Source of the DNA: Rhodococcus sp. B50 | GTDB taxonomy: Bacteria > Actinomycetota > Actinomycetes > Mycobacteriales > Mycobacteriaceae | NCBI RefSeq assembly: GCF_013602415.1 | Contig: NZ_WPAG02000002.1 | Location: 496,001-560,000 of the forward strand | Direction of reading: 5' to 3' | DNA length: 64,000 nucleotides | Shown here: positions 48,343 to 59,286 of the stretch, piece after piece | Layout: each line of letters opens with the position of its first letter | Numbering within the stretch: the first letter of the stretch is position 1 | Made by a program: the position numbers and the translations under genes | Notes under the pieces: model-generated | Told to the model about the DNA's origin: nothing | The model's input: only the letters and a program-made list of their open reading frames with translations | The model's database searches: none

Positions 48343-50439
48343 CTACAGTCCCAGTTCGGACTCGAACGCGCCCTCCTCGAGACGATGCTTGATCGTCTTG
48401 AGGAATCGGCCCGCGTCGGCACCGTCGATCAGGCGGTGATCGTAGGTGAGCGGCAGGTAGCACATCGACCGCACACCGATCGACTCGTTGCCGGTCTCGT
48501 CGTTCACGACGACGGGACGCTTGACGATCGCACCGGTTCCGAGCATCGCGGCCTGCGGCGGCACAAGGATCGGGGTGTCGAACAACGCGCCCTGGCTACC
48601 GATGTTGGTGATGGTGAAGGTGCCACCGGCGAGCTCGTCGGGCTTGAGACCACCCTTGCGGGCACGCTCGGCGATGTCGGCGATCGCGCGGGCGAGCTCG
48701 GCCAGCGACAGGTCGCCGGCATTGTGGATCACCGGCGAGAGCAGGCCCTGCTCGGTGTCCACGGCGATACCGAGATGCTCGGCGGCGTGGTAGGTGATCT
48801 CCTTCTTGTCCTCGTCGAAGGAGGCGTTGACGTTCGGATGCGCCCGCAGCGCCTCGACGACGGCCTTCGCGAAGAACGGCAGGAAGGTGAGGTTGACGCC
48901 CTCACGCTCGGAGAACGCCTTCTTCGCCTGCGCCCGCATCTGGGTGATCTTGGTGACGTCGACCTCGAAGGTCTGGGTGAGCTGCGCAGTGCTCTGCAGC
49001 GACTCGCGGGTCTTCTTCGCCGTGATCTGACGGATCCGGTTGACCTTCTGCGTCGTGCCGCGCAGCTTGGCGAGCTCGGGACGGACGCCCGGCGCCGGCC
49101 CGGCGGGAGCCGCGGCCTTCTGCTCGGCACCGGCCGCGGGCTTGCCGCCCTCGGCGGCGGCGAGGACGTCCTGCTTGCGGATTCGGCCACCGACACCGGT
49201 GCCCTGGACCGTGGACAGGTCGACGCCGTGCTGCGACGCGAGCTTGCGGACCAGCGGGGTGACGTACGGCGTCGCACCGCTCGGGGTGGACTCCTCCTGC
49301 GGCGCGGGCTTCGGAGTCGAGGTCGCGGTACCGACGGGCTTCGGTGCGGGTGCCGGGGTGGCCTGTTCGACCTTCGGCGCCTGCGGCTGGGCGGCGGGCT
49401 TCGGGGCCTCCTGCTTCGGGGCCTCCTGCTTCGGCGCAGGCTTTTCCTCGGCGGGAGCGGACTGCTGGGCCGGAGCCTCGCTGCCGATGACGGCGAGCTG
49501 TCCGCCGACCTCGACGGTCTCGTCCTCCTGCGCGGAGATCTCGGTGAGGATGCCGGCGACGGGGGACGGGATCTCGGTGTCGACCTTGTCGGTGGAGACC
49601 TCGAGGAGCGGCTCGTCGACGGCGACCTCGTCGCCGACTGCCTTGAGCCAGCGGGTGACGGTGCCTTCGGTGACGGACTCGCCGAGCGCCGGCATGGTGA
49701 CCGGGGTGCCTTCGCCGCTACCGCCCGAGGATGCGGGCTGCGCGGGCTCGGACGGAGCCGGAGCGGCCTCCTCCGAGGGTTCGGTGGTGGGCTCGACCGC
49801 CGGAGCGGAGTCGGCGGCGGGCGCGGACTGCTCGGCGGGGGCGTCACCGCCGATGACGGCGAGCTGTCCGCCGACCTCGACGGTCTCGTCCTCCTGCGCG
49901 GAGATCTCGGTGAGGATGCCGGCGACGGGGGACGGGATCTCGGTGTCGACCTTGTCGGTGGAGACCTCGAGGAGCGGCTCGTCGACGGCGACCTCGTCGC
50001 CGACTGCCTTGAGCCAGCGGGTGACGGTGCCTTCGGTGACGGACTCGCCGAGCGCCGGCATGGTGACCGGGGTGCCTTCGCCGCTGCCGCCCGAGGATGC
50101 GGGCTGCGCGGGAGCGGATTCGGCGGCGGGTTCCTCCGCGGGGGCCTGCTCGGCCGGTGCCTCTTCGGCGGCGGGTGCTGAACCGTCGCCGGCCTCCTCA
50201 CCGGCGTCACCGATCACGGCCAGTTCGCCACCGATCTCGACCGTGTCGTCCTCCTGGGCGACGATCTTGACCAGCACGCCGGCGGCAGGCGACGGGATCT
50301 CGGTGTCGACCTTGTCCGTGGAGACTTCGAGCAGGGGCTCGTCGACTTCGACCGTGTCTCCTTCCTGCTTGAGCCATCGCGTGACAGTTCCCTCGGTGAC
50401 GCTCTCACCAAGCGCTGGCATCTGGACGGAGAAGGCCAT
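48343..50439 (-). CDS. dlaT: Dihydrolipoamide acyltransferase (E2) with three lipoyl domains
   Basis: 698 residues from ATG 50439, with GAGGAG 9 bases upstream. Three lipoyl domains each carry [10 protein letters not shown] with the lipoylated Lys (near residues 43, 164 and 286). Ala/Pro/Glu linkers connect them. A peripheral subunit-binding domain follows ([23 protein letters not shown]), then the catalytic core ending [18 protein letters not shown] with the active His. Domains 2 and 3 are almost identical at DNA level. It serves the pyruvate complex with AceE and perhaps peroxynitrite reductase functions as in M. tuberculosis, whose DlaT has two lipoyl domains. Confidence 0.95.
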   Translation of the reverse strand: MAFSVQMPALGESVTEGTVTRWLKQEGDTVEVDEPLLEVSTDKVDTEIPSPAAGVLVKIVAQEDDTVEIGGELAVIGDAGEEAGDGSAPAAEEAPAEQAPAEEPAAESAPAQPASSGGSGEGTPVTMPALGESVTEGTVTRWLKAVGDEVAVDEPLLEVSTDKVDTEIPSPVAGILTEISAQEDETVEVGGQLAVIGGDAPAEQSAPAADSAPAVEPTTEPSEEAAPAPSEPAQPASSGGSGEGTPVTMPALGESVTEGTVTRWLKAVGDEVAVDEPLLEVSTDKVDTEIPSPVAGILTEISAQEDETVEVGGQLAVIGSEAPAQQSAPAEEKPAPKQEAPKQEAPKPAAQPQAPKVEQATPAPAPKPVGTATSTPKPAPQEESTPSGATPYVTPLVRKLASQHGVDLSTVQGTGVGGRIRKQDVLAAAEGGKPAAGAEQKAAAPAGPAPGVRPELAKLRGTTQKVNRIRQITAKKTRESLQSTAQLTQTFEVDVTKITQMRAQAKKAFSEREGVNLTFLPFFAKAVVEALRAHPNVNASFDEDKKEITYHAAEHLGIAVDTEQGLLSPVIHNAGDLSLAELARAIADIAERARKGGLKPDELAGGTFTITNIGSQGALFDTPILVPPQAAMLGTGAIVKRPVVVNDETGNESIGVRSMCYLPLTYDHRLIDGADAGRFLKTIKHRLEEGAFESELGL
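49483..49746 (-). repeat. dlaT internal repeat, copy for lipoyl domain 3
   Basis: 264 bp nearly identical to 49849-50112, with offset 366 bp (122 codons). One difference was seen by eye (CTACCG versus CTGCCG). Confidence 0.9.
49849..50112 (-). repeat. dlaT internal repeat, copy for lipoyl domain 2
   Basis: Partner of the 49483-49746 copy. It covers the whole lipoyl domain plus part of the linker. Synonymous sites are also almost identical, which points to recent duplication or gene conversion. Confidence 0.9.
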
Positions 50440-50491
50440 GTCTGTTGACTCCTCGACGGTTGTGTTCGTGTGTGTTGAGTTGTACCGACTC

Positions 50492-50527
50492 GTGGTCGCC
50501 GACCATTGTGTGGTCGTTGACCATTGT
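50492..50527. promoter_or_regulatory. Two tandem palindromes upstream of dlaT
   Basis: Two adjacent 18-bp units, GTGGTCGCCGACCATTGT and GTGGTCGTTGACCATTGT, each contain a TGGTC-3-GACCA inverted repeat. They lie 53-88 bp before the dlaT start, next to a possible -10 (TACAAC, minus strand 50484-50479). The arrangement is typical of a pair of operator sites; the regulator is unknown. Confidence 0.6.
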
Positions 50528-50679
50528 GCGCGGGGCAGGGACCCCGTGCCTGCTGGTTCACGTGTTCGGTCGGGCCGATACCGGCGGGGCATGGCCACAC
50601 CCATCCTTGCACCTATCTTTCGGTGACGTTCGGGGAGGGGCGGATCACTTCACACCGGGGGTTCGGCTGTTGCCGATCA

Positions 50680-50729
50680 CACCGGTCCTCTCCCTCGCCT
50701 CCGCTGAGGTCTCCGGAAGAGGACCGGTG
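50680..50729 (-). terminator. Terminator of pepA
   Basis: CACCGGTCCTCT (50680-50691) pairs with AGAGGACCGGTG (50718-50729) over a 26-base loop, 8 bases after the pepA stop. The rest of the 297-bp gap to dlaT holds the tandem palindromes and the dlaT leader. Confidence 0.6.
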
Positions 50730-50736
50730 CGGGCGA

Positions 50737-52248
50737 TCATCCGTTGGCGGCGACGTCCTCGATCACAGCGAGCATCGTGCGCACGGGCACTCCGGTGCCG
50801 CCCTTGCCGACGTAACCGAACGGTCCGCCGGTGTTGAACGCCGGGCCGGCGACGTCGATGTGGGCCCACTGCACACCCTCGGCGACGAACTCCTTCAGGA
50901 AGATGCCGGCCGTGAGCATGCCGCCCCACCGGTGGGGGGAGACGTTCGCGAGGTCGGCCACGCGGGACTCGAGGTCGCCGCGCAGTTCCTTCGGGAACGG
51001 CATCGGCCAGCCGTTCTCGCCGACCTCCTGGGACAGCGCGGCCACGCGGTCGCGGAACTCGTCGTGCCCCATGACGCCCGGGGTCCGGGTGCCGAGGGCG
51101 ACCATCTGGGCGCCGGTGAGCGTCGCGGTGTCGATGAGGTAGTCGGGATCGTCCTCGCACGCGCGCACGATGGCGTCGGCGAGGATCAGGCGACCCTCGG
51201 CATCGGTGTTGATGACCTCGACGGTGGTTCCGCCGTACTGGGTCAGCACGTCGCCCGGCCGTTGCGCCGTGGACGACGGCATGTTCTCGGCCATCGGCAC
51301 AGTGGCGGTGACGTCGGCCGCGACACCGAGCTTCGCGGCGAGCACGACCGTCGCGACCACTGCGGCGGCACCGGCCATGTCGGAGGTCATCGCCTCCATG
51401 CCGGCGGCGGGCTTGATGGAGATGCCGCCGGTGTCGAAGGTGATGCCCTTGCCCACGAGAGCGACCTTCGGAGCCTTGCGCTTCTTCGACGAGTAGGACA
51501 GGCGCACGAGACGCGGGGGACGCGACGATCCCTTGCCGACGCCGACGATGCCGCCGAAGCCCTTCTTCTCGAGTGCCTTCTCGTCGAGGATCTCGACCTT
51601 CAGCCCGGCGGCCTCACCGAGTGCCTTCGCCCGCTCGGCGAACTCGGCCGGGAACAGGTGGCTGGGCGGGGTGTTCACGAAATTCCGGGCCGTCGCGACG
51701 GCCTCGGCGATCACGGTGGCGCGAGTGAGGGCGGCCTTGGCGGCGCGGTCGCGGGTCGACGGCACCAGCAGTTCCACCCGCGCGACCGGCCGGGCGTCCT
51801 CTTTCGGCGCGGACTTCTCCGACCGGAACTCGGTGTAGGTGTAGGCGCCGAGCGCGAACCCTTCCGCCGCGGCACCGAGGTCGACGGCGGACAGCGTGGT
51901 CGCGACCGTCTCCACACCCGTCAGCGCGCGTGCCGCGGTGCCGGCAGAACGACGGACCTGCTCGGCGTCGATCTTGTCGGCATCACCGAGACCGACGGCG
52001 AGCACGCTCGCCACGGGCAGCGACGCAGGTGCCGGGACGCGCGTGAGTTCTTCGCTGCGGCCCTTCGCGCCCACGGCGACGAGGGTGTCGAGCAGTTCAC
52101 CGAGAACCGCTTCGTCGACCGGTGCGTCACCCGCGAGGATCTCGGGGCTGCCGTCGGCGGAGGTCAGTCCGATCACGAGTACATCGGCTCGCTTGGATAC
52201 CGAACCGGCGAGAACGAGTTCGGGAAGATCGGGAGTGGGTGCACTCAC
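50737..52248 (-). CDS. pepA: Leucyl aminopeptidase (M17 family)
   Basis: 503 residues from GTG 52248, with AGGAG 7 bases upstream. The M17 catalytic domain shows [15 protein letters not shown] (Lys, Asp), [11 protein letters not shown], the [13 protein letters not shown] signature, and the C-terminal GPAFNTGG. Two metal ions cleave N-terminal residues from peptides; relatives also bind DNA or degrade Cys-Gly. The orthologue is Rv2213. It is divergent from gcvT (154 bp). Confidence 0.95.
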   Translation of the reverse strand: MSAPTPDLPELVLAGSVSKRADVLVIGLTSADGSPEILAGDAPVDEAVLGELLDTLVAVGAKGRSEELTRVPAPASLPVASVLAVGLGDADKIDAEQVRRSAGTAARALTGVETVATTLSAVDLGAAAEGFALGAYTYTEFRSEKSAPKEDARPVARVELLVPSTRDRAAKAALTRATVIAEAVATARNFVNTPPSHLFPAEFAERAKALGEAAGLKVEILDEKALEKKGFGGIVGVGKGSSRPPRLVRLSYSSKKRKAPKVALVGKGITFDTGGISIKPAAGMEAMTSDMAGAAAVVATVVLAAKLGVAADVTATVPMAENMPSSTAQRPGDVLTQYGGTTVEVINTDAEGRLILADAIVRACEDDPDYLIDTATLTGAQMVALGTRTPGVMGHDEFRDRVAALSQEVGENGWPMPFPKELRGDLESRVADLANVSPHRWGGMLTAGIFLKEFVAEGVQWAHIDVAGPAFNTGGPFGYVGKGGTGVPVRTMLAVIEDVAANG

Positions 52249-52402
52249 AGGGCATCTCCTTGGAGGTGATCGGGAACGAGCGAGTCGTTCGGGTGCGGCG
52301 TCGTTCGGTGCGAGGGGAATCGCCTCGATGTCATCGACCCTAATGACACCGACGCCGGACGTCGCTGTCGGACACGGTGGCGGTGGGATAGCGTCGTACG
52401 CC

Positions 52403-53503
52403 ATGAGTGACGAGGAACTGAAGCAGGGGCCCATCCACGCCGTGCACGTCGAACTCGGCGCGACCTTCGCTCCGTTCGGCGGCTGGGAGATGCCGGTCTC
52501 CTACGCGGGGACGGTCGCCGAGCACACGGCCGTGCGCGAGTCGGTGGGACTGTTCGACGTCAGCCACCTGGGCAAGGCTCTCGTCGCCGGGCCGGGCGCC
52601 GCCGAGTTCCTGAACACGACCCTCACCAACGACCTCACTCGGATCGCTCCCGGTAAGGCGCAGTACACGCTGTGTTGCACCGAGAGTGGCGGTGTGGTCG
52701 ACGACCTGATCGTCTACTACGTCTCCGACAGCGAACTTTTCCTCGTTCCCAACGCGGCCAACACGGCCGCGGTCGTCGAGGCGTTGTCTGCGGCGGCGCC
52801 GGCAGGCGTCACTGTGACGAACCAGCATCGAGACCATGCGGTCTTCGCCGTCCAGGGACCGAAGTCCGTCGACGTCCTCGAGGCGCTGGGACTGCCCACC
52901 GACATCGCCTATATGGGATTCGCCGACGCCGAATACGAAGGTGCTCCGGTGCGGGTGTGCCGCAGCGGGTACACCGGTGAGCGCGGTTTCGAGGTGCTGC
53001 CTCGCTGGGACGACGCGGAGCGCGTCTTTCGTGCCCTGCTCGAGGCCGTCCGCGCCCAGGGCGGGCAGGCCGCCGGTCTCGGTGCCCGCGACACCCTGCG
53101 CACCGAGATGGGCTACGCGCTGCACGGGCACGAGCTGTCCGTGGACATCTCGCCGCTCCAGGCGCGGGTCGGTTGGGCCGTGGGCTGGAAGAAGCCTCAG
53201 TTCTGGGGCCGCGACGCGCTGATCGGGGAGAAGGAGGCGGGCCCGGCACGGAAGCTGTGGGGTCTGCGGGCACTCGATCGCGGGGTCCTGCGGCAGGATC
53301 TGACGGTGCTGCGCGACGGCGCCGAGGTCGGCCGGACCACCTCGGGAACCTTCTCTCCGACCCTCAAGATCGGCATCGCCCTCGCACTCCTCGACACCGC
53401 CGCCGGACTCGAACCCGGCGACGAAGTGAGCGTGGACGTGCGCGGACGGTCGCTGCGTGCCGAAGTGGTGGCTCCGCCGTTCGTCGAGGACCACACCAGA
53501 TAG
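52403..53503 (+). CDS. gcvT: Glycine cleavage system T protein (aminomethyltransferase)
   Basis: 366 residues from ATG 52403. Blocks: [77 protein letters not shown] and [21 protein letters not shown] (Arg for folate binding). It breaks down the aminomethyl lipoyl-H protein and loads methylene-THF. P and H proteins are not in this window. A TAGCGT element about 10 bases before the ATG suggests a leaderless transcript. ilvE follows 32 bp later. Confidence 0.96.
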   Translation: MSDEELKQGPIHAVHVELGATFAPFGGWEMPVSYAGTVAEHTAVRESVGLFDVSHLGKALVAGPGAAEFLNTTLTNDLTRIAPGKAQYTLCCTESGGVVDDLIVYYVSDSELFLVPNAANTAAVVEALSAAAPAGVTVTNQHRDHAVFAVQGPKSVDVLEALGLPTDIAYMGFADAEYEGAPVRVCRSGYTGERGFEVLPRWDDAERVFRALLEAVRAQGGQAAGLGARDTLRTEMGYALHGHELSVDISPLQARVGWAVGWKKPQFWGRDALIGEKEAGPARKLWGLRALDRGVLRQDLTVLRDGAEVGRTTSGTFSPTLKIGIALALLDTAAGLEPGDEVSVDVRGRSLRAEVVAPPFVEDHTR

Positions 53504-53535
53504 GGCTTCTGCAGGCGGTTGTACCATTGTCCTCC

Positions 53536-54642
53536 ATGACAGGTGTCCTCGAATTCGCCCGCGTCCAGCATCCTTCACCGAGCTCTGCGGAGCGGCGCCA
53601 GGAGGTTCTGTCGAATCCCGGTTTCGGGCAGCACTTCACCGATCACATGGTGTCGATCACCTACACCGACGGGATCGGCTGGCACGACGCGAAGGTCGAG
53701 CCGTACGCCCCGATCTCCCTCGATCCGGCCGCGATGGTCCTGCACTACGGTCAGGCGATCTTCGAGGGCCTCAAGGCCTATCGTCAGGCCGACGGCAGCA
53801 TCGCCTCGTTCCGGGTGGAGGCCAACGCGGCGCGCATGAACCGCTCCGCCGAACGCATCGCAATGCCGTATCTGCCGCCGGAGCTGTTCGTGCAGTCGAT
53901 CACCGAGCTGGTCGAGGTCGACAACGAGTGGGTTCCGGCCGCGGGCGGCGAGGATTCTCTCTACCTGCGTCCCTTCGCCTTCGCGACCGAGCCGGCTCTC
54001 GGCGTGCGGCCCGCGAAGGAGTACAAGTTCCTCGTCATCGCGTCGCCGGCAGGCGCCTACTTCCCGCGCGGCGTGAAGCCCGTCAACGTGTGGCTCTCCC
54101 GTGAGTACGTGCGCGCCTCACCGGGCGGCACCGGCGCCGCGAAGTTCGCCGGCAACTACGCTGCGTCGCTCGTCGCGCAGGCGCACGCCGCGGAACAGGG
54201 ATGTGACCAGGTGGTCTGGCTCGACGCGATCGAGCGCAAGTACGTCGAGGAGATGGGCGGCATGAACCTGTACTTCGTGTACGGGTCCGGTGCCGACGCG
54301 CGCCTCGTCACCCCGGAGCTGTCCGGCTCGCTGCTCCCCGGCATCACCCGCGACTCGCTGCTCACCCTCGCCAAGGACTCCGGTCTCGCAGTGGAGGAGC
54401 GGCGCATCAGCACCGACGAGTGGCGCGAGAAGGCCAACAGCGGCGAGATCACAGAGGTGTTCGCGTGCGGCACCGCCGCGGTCATCACGCCGGTCGGAAG
54501 CGTCAAGGACAAGGACGGAGAGTTCACCATCGCCGACGGTGAGCCCGGCCCGATCACGATGGCCCTGCGCGACACCCTGACGGGCATCCAGCGCGGCACC
54601 TTCGCCGACACCCACGGATGGATGACGACACTGCGCAAGTGA
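53536..54642 (+). CDS. ilvE: Branched-chain amino-acid aminotransferase
   Basis: 368 residues from ATG 53536. Fold-type IV PLP enzyme with [58 protein letters not shown] (PLP Lys), and [14 protein letters not shown]. It makes Ile, Leu and Val and, in mycobacteria, methionine regeneration from ketomethiobutyrate. TACCAT with 7 bases to the ATG suggests a leaderless promoter of its own. Terminator at 54661. Confidence 0.97.
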   Translation: MTGVLEFARVQHPSPSSAERRQEVLSNPGFGQHFTDHMVSITYTDGIGWHDAKVEPYAPISLDPAAMVLHYGQAIFEGLKAYRQADGSIASFRVEANAARMNRSAERIAMPYLPPELFVQSITELVEVDNEWVPAAGGEDSLYLRPFAFATEPALGVRPAKEYKFLVIASPAGAYFPRGVKPVNVWLSREYVRASPGGTGAAKFAGNYAASLVAQAHAAEQGCDQVVWLDAIERKYVEEMGGMNLYFVYGSGADARLVTPELSGSLLPGITRDSLLTLAKDSGLAVEERRISTDEWREKANSGEITEVFACGTAAVITPVGSVKDKDGEFTIADGEPGPITMALRDTLTGIQRGTFADTHGWMTTLRK

Positions 54643-54660
54643 CGTAGCCACGAACGAACG

Positions 54661-54693
54661 TAGGGGTGCTGCCGGAATCCGGCAGCACCCCTA
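54661..54693. terminator. Bidirectional terminator ilvE / cobS
   Basis: The 15-bp perfect stem TAGGGGTGCTGCCGG-AAT-CCGGCAGCACCCCTA has a 3-base loop, 18 bp after the ilvE stop and 24 bp before the cobS stop (convergent). CGGCGTTTT follows on the plus strand. Confidence 0.88.
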
Positions 54694-54717
54694 CGGCGTT
54701 TTCCGGAGGGATCGCGA

Positions 54718-55482
54718 TCAGAGCAGGCTCGCCGCCGCCACCGCGACGGCGGCGACCGTGCCCTCGGAAACCGCGCCGAGCACGTCCCCGTTCAGGCCAC
54801 CGAAGCGCGCGACGCAGTGCCGTGCGAAGAACGCCGCCGCGACCAGCACCACCACCACGACGAGCGGCCCGGCCCAGACCGGGCCGGGCAGGCACACGAC
54901 CGACAGCACCACGGCCGACAGCGACCACAGCGCGATGGGCACGACGTCCTGGGTGCCCGACACGAGCGAGCCGAAGCTGCTGCCGGGCGCGGCGGGCACC
55001 CCGCGCCGGCACGCCACGACCACCGCGACGCGTCCGGTGAAGACCGCGAAGGCGACGGCCCACCACGCGTGAGTGTCGGCGAGCGCACCGAACGAAGCGG
55101 CCTGCAGCCCGAGGACGATGATGAGCGCCACGACGCCGAACGGACCTGCGCCGCCGCTGTGCATCACCTCACGCGCCCGCTCGGGAGGTCCGTAGCAACC
55201 GAGGCCGTCGGCGGTGTCGCTCAGTCCGTCGACGTGCATCCCCCGGGTGCCCACCGCCAGCGCACCGACGCCCAGCAGGCCTGTCACCAGCGGTGGGGCA
55301 CCGACGGTGGAGGCGATCAGACAGACAGCCGTGGCTGCGGCGGCGAGTACGGCCCCGGCGATCGGCGCTGCGGAGATTGCGCGTCCGGCGACCGTCCGAT
55401 CGATTTCGGCGGGACCCCGTGCGGGCAGGACCGTCAACCACGACAGGGCCAGCGCGACCCCGGCCGGCCAGGCGCGGACCAT
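54718..55482 (-). CDS. cobS: Adenosylcobinamide-GDP ribazoletransferase
   Basis: 254 residues from ATG 55482, one base overlapping the cobT stop. A polytopic membrane protein (about six or seven helices, very Val/Ala-rich) with the family signature RGMHVDGLSDTADGLGCYG near residue 80 and GGLNGDVLGA near the end. It joins alpha-ribazole to adenosylcobinamide-GDP, the last step of B12 nucleotide-loop assembly. Coupled to cobT. Confidence 0.95.
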   Translation of the reverse strand: MVRAWPAGVALALSWLTVLPARGPAEIDRTVAGRAISAAPIAGAVLAAAATAVCLIASTVGAPPLVTGLLGVGALAVGTRGMHVDGLSDTADGLGCYGPPERAREVMHSGGAGPFGVVALIIVLGLQAASFGALADTHAWWAVAFAVFTGRVAVVVACRRGVPAAPGSSFGSLVSGTQDVVPIALWSLSAVVLSVVCLPGPVWAGPLVVVVVLVAAAFFARHCVARFGGLNGDVLGAVSEGTVAAVAVAAASLL

Positions 55483-56573
55483 CAGTCGGTGGTCGCCGGG
55501 GTGGTCTCGTCGCGGGTGCTGACGCCCGCTTCGGAGAATGTCGCCATCTGCGAGAGGATCGCGACCGCACCCTGCAGAACCGGAAGTGCCGTGACGGCAC
55601 CCGACCCTTCACCGAGGCGCATACCGAGGTCGACGATCGGTTCGAGGCGGAGGTGGCGCAGCGCGATGCCGTGCGCGGGTTCGGCCGAGCGGTGGCCGGC
55701 CACCCACCAGCGTGCCGCGCCGGGCGCGAGTTCCTCGGCGACCATCGCGGCGGCCGTGACAACGACCCCGTCGAGGATCACCGGCGTCCGGCGCACCGAG
55801 GCCTGCGCGAGGAAACCTGCCATCGCCGCGAAATCGGCTCCACCTGCGGTGCGCAGCAGGGCGACGGGCGTGCGCACGTGGGGCCGCGCCCGCCACATGG
55901 CATCGCGGATGGCCGTGACCTTGCGCATCCATCCCGCGTCGTCCACGCCGGTGCCGCGACCGACCGCGGCGACGGGCTCGGTGGACGTAAGAGTGGCGAT
56001 GAGAACGGTTGCGGGAGTGGTGTTCCCGATCCCCATGTCGCCCGCGACGAGCAGATCGGCGCCCTCGTCGACCTCCCGGTCGGCGAGTGTGCGGCCGGCT
56101 TCGATCGCGCGGACGGTCTCGTCGTGGGTCAGCGCGTCCTCGCGGTCGATGCTGCCGCTCGAGCGCCGGATCTTGAATGCGGACACCTCGGGGGAGGTAT
56201 CGCTCTCGACCGCCATGTCGACTACCCGCACGCCTGCCCCGGCGGCTGCGGCGAGCACGTTCACGGCGGCACCGCCCCCGGACAGGTTCGCGACCATCTG
56301 CGCGGTGACCTCTGGTGGATAGGCCGAGACCCCATGGCGAGCGACACCGTGGTCGCCGGCGAAGACCACGACCCGCGGTCGACGGAAGGGATGAGGCGGG
56401 ACCTCGCCCTGGCAGGCCGCGACCCAGCAACCGAGGTCCTCGAGTCGTCCGAGTGACCCGGCGGGTTTCGTCAGATCCCGCTGACGTTCCTCGGCGGCGA
56501 CACGTGCTTCGAGATCGGGCAGGTCGACGCGCGGAAAGTCGACGTCGGCGGGGGAATCGGAACCGCTGGTCAC
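55482..56573 (-). CDS. cobT: Nicotinate-nucleotide-dimethylbenzimidazole phosphoribosyltransferase
   Basis: 363 residues from GTG 56573. It has [26 protein letters not shown], the ribose-binding [13 protein letters not shown] and a late [20 protein letters not shown], all CobT landmarks. It activates dimethylbenzimidazole or other bases for cobamide assembly. Synteny equals Rv2207-Rv2208. cobU was not found nearby, so the guanylyltransferase must be encoded elsewhere. No cobalamin riboswitch is visible in the 124 bp upstream. Confidence 0.95.
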   Translation of the reverse strand: MTSGSDSPADVDFPRVDLPDLEARVAAEERQRDLTKPAGSLGRLEDLGCWVAACQGEVPPHPFRRPRVVVFAGDHGVARHGVSAYPPEVTAQMVANLSGGGAAVNVLAAAAGAGVRVVDMAVESDTSPEVSAFKIRRSSGSIDREDALTHDETVRAIEAGRTLADREVDEGADLLVAGDMGIGNTTPATVLIATLTSTEPVAAVGRGTGVDDAGWMRKVTAIRDAMWRARPHVRTPVALLRTAGGADFAAMAGFLAQASVRRTPVILDGVVVTAAAMVAEELAPGAARWWVAGHRSAEPAHGIALRHLRLEPIVDLGMRLGEGSGAVTALPVLQGAVAILSQMATFSEAGVSTRDETTPATTD

Positions 56574-56697
56574 AGGTCACCTCTCGGACGGATCTTCACG
56601 CTAGGACGCTATCAATCGACGAGCCCTGGCAGGAATTCGACGTTATGCGTCCTTGCTGCCACTTCCAGGTGGCCTTCGTCGGCCGGAGGATCGATGC

Positions 56698-56931
56698 ATG
56701 ATCGAACTCGCAGTCACTCTCGTGGTCCTGTCCACCCTGGCCGTCGGTTTCGAAGTGCTGCGCCGCAGGAACGCACCCGCGCCTGCATGGGTCCGGCGAG
56801 CGCCCTGGCGATTCCACTGGGAGCGCCCCGCGGAGACGACTCGGCCGCGGCACCACATGTCGCAGGACATGCAGGCCGCGGCCGAGATCCGGCGGCTACC
56901 GCCGGTCGCGTGCGGAGCGCCTCACCACTGA
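56698..56931 (+). CDS. Small hypothetical membrane protein
   Basis: 77 residues from ATG 56698, with GGAGGA 7 bases upstream. Residues 1-20 (MIELAVTLVVLSTLAVGFEV) form one membrane helix. The rest is basic, with RRRNAPAPAWVRRAPWRFHW and an RPRHHMSQDM stretch, probably cytoplasmic. It ends 15 bp from the convergent DUF3043 stop, a normal gene spacing. No family is recognised. Confidence 0.6.
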   Translation: MIELAVTLVVLSTLAVGFEVLRRRNAPAPAWVRRAPWRFHWERPAETTRPRHHMSQDMQAAAEIRRLPPVACGAPHH

Positions 56932-56945
56932 AGGGTGCGCTGGTG

Positions 56946-57620
56946 TCAGACGGCGTCGCCCGGGCCGACCCGGGGGAGCGGCGCACGCAGCTTCTTGATC
57001 TGGGAGGCACGCACGAAGGCGTACCAGCCGAGCCCGAAGCCGCCGTCCGTCGAATCCGGGAAGCGCTCGCGCGCCTTCTTGTTGACCATGCGCCCGAGGT
57101 AGACGCCCTCGATGACCATCAGCAGCATCATCACGAACATCGCGAGCGTGATGTACTGCTGCACCACCGGGCCGAGGAACATCGACATGATGAGCACGAG
57201 CGCGAGCGGCATGAACAGTCCGACGAGATTGCGCCGGCTGTCGACGAGATCGCGCACGTAGGCGCGCACGGGGCCGCGGTCGCGGGGAAGCAGGAACTTC
57301 TCCTCACCCGCGAGCATCCGGTTGCGGCGCTCGGCGGCGTCGGCGCGGCGCTGTGCGGCAGCTGCCTTACGCTCGTCCTTGCTCTGCGACTTGCGCGCGG
57401 CCTTGCGCCGCTCGCGTGCTTCCTTCGCAGTCAGCGGAGCAGGGGCGACGGGACCGCGACGGCGGCTCTCGGCGTCGCGCCGTTTGGGCGTCGGTCGCCC
57501 CTTGCCGGCGGTCGCTTTCGCGGACGCGGAGTCGTCGGGAGTCGCGGCCGGGGAGTCCTCGGTCGCAGGAACCTGGTGATCGGCGGAGTCGTCGGAACCA
57601 CCGCGGCGTAGCAACTTCAC
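56946..57620 (-). CDS. DUF3043 membrane protein
   Basis: 224 residues from GTG 57620. A 110-residue charged N-terminus rich in Lys, Arg and Ala (KEARERRKAARKSQSKDERKAAAAQRRADAAERR) precedes two transmembrane helices (VGLFMPLALVLIMSMFLGPVV and YITLAMFVMMLLMVIEGVYL) and a short RMVNKKARERFPD tail. It is the DUF3043 family, conserved in actinobacteria beside the HesB gene. Function unknown. Confidence 0.88.
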   Translation of the reverse strand: MKLLRRGGSDDSADHQVPATEDSPAATPDDSASAKATAGKGRPTPKRRDAESRRRGPVAPAPLTAKEARERRKAARKSQSKDERKAAAAQRRADAAERRNRMLAGEEKFLLPRDRGPVRAYVRDLVDSRRNLVGLFMPLALVLIMSMFLGPVVQQYITLAMFVMMLLMVIEGVYLGRMVNKKARERFPDSTDGGFGLGWYAFVRASQIKKLRAPLPRVGPGDAV

Positions 57621-57760
57621 ACCACCAGGCTATGGGATAGTGGAGAGAAGCGGAAAATCCGCGTGTCATACCACGCTCGGCGCAACTCGTCCACGAGGAA
57701 TAGATTCCGGCGCGGTACCGTTGAACCATCGGGTTTCGACACGAACGACAGGGAGCGCCC

Positions 57761-59216
<1,456 letters not shown>

Positions 59217-59234
59217 CGCCGGACCGGAACGACG

Positions 59235-59272
59235 AACGGCCGCGAGTCCCGGTGAGGGAGCTCGCGGCCGTT
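59235..59272. terminator. Bidirectional terminator adoK / asnB
   Basis: The 12-bp stem AACGGCCGCGAG / CTCGCGGCCGTT has a 14-base loop and is followed by TTT on the plus strand. It lies between convergent stops. Confidence 0.85.
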
Positions 59273-59286
59273 TCCCGTCGCGCCCG

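Noticed and set aside
48295..50181. 628-codon repetitive frame opposite dlaT ([13 protein letters not shown] repeats)
   Set aside because: The repeats are simply the lipoyl-domain duplication read on the other strand.
55482..56697. Cobalamin riboswitch upstream of cobT
   Set aside because: The 124-bp gap before cobT shows no B12-box-like sequence or suitable hairpins.
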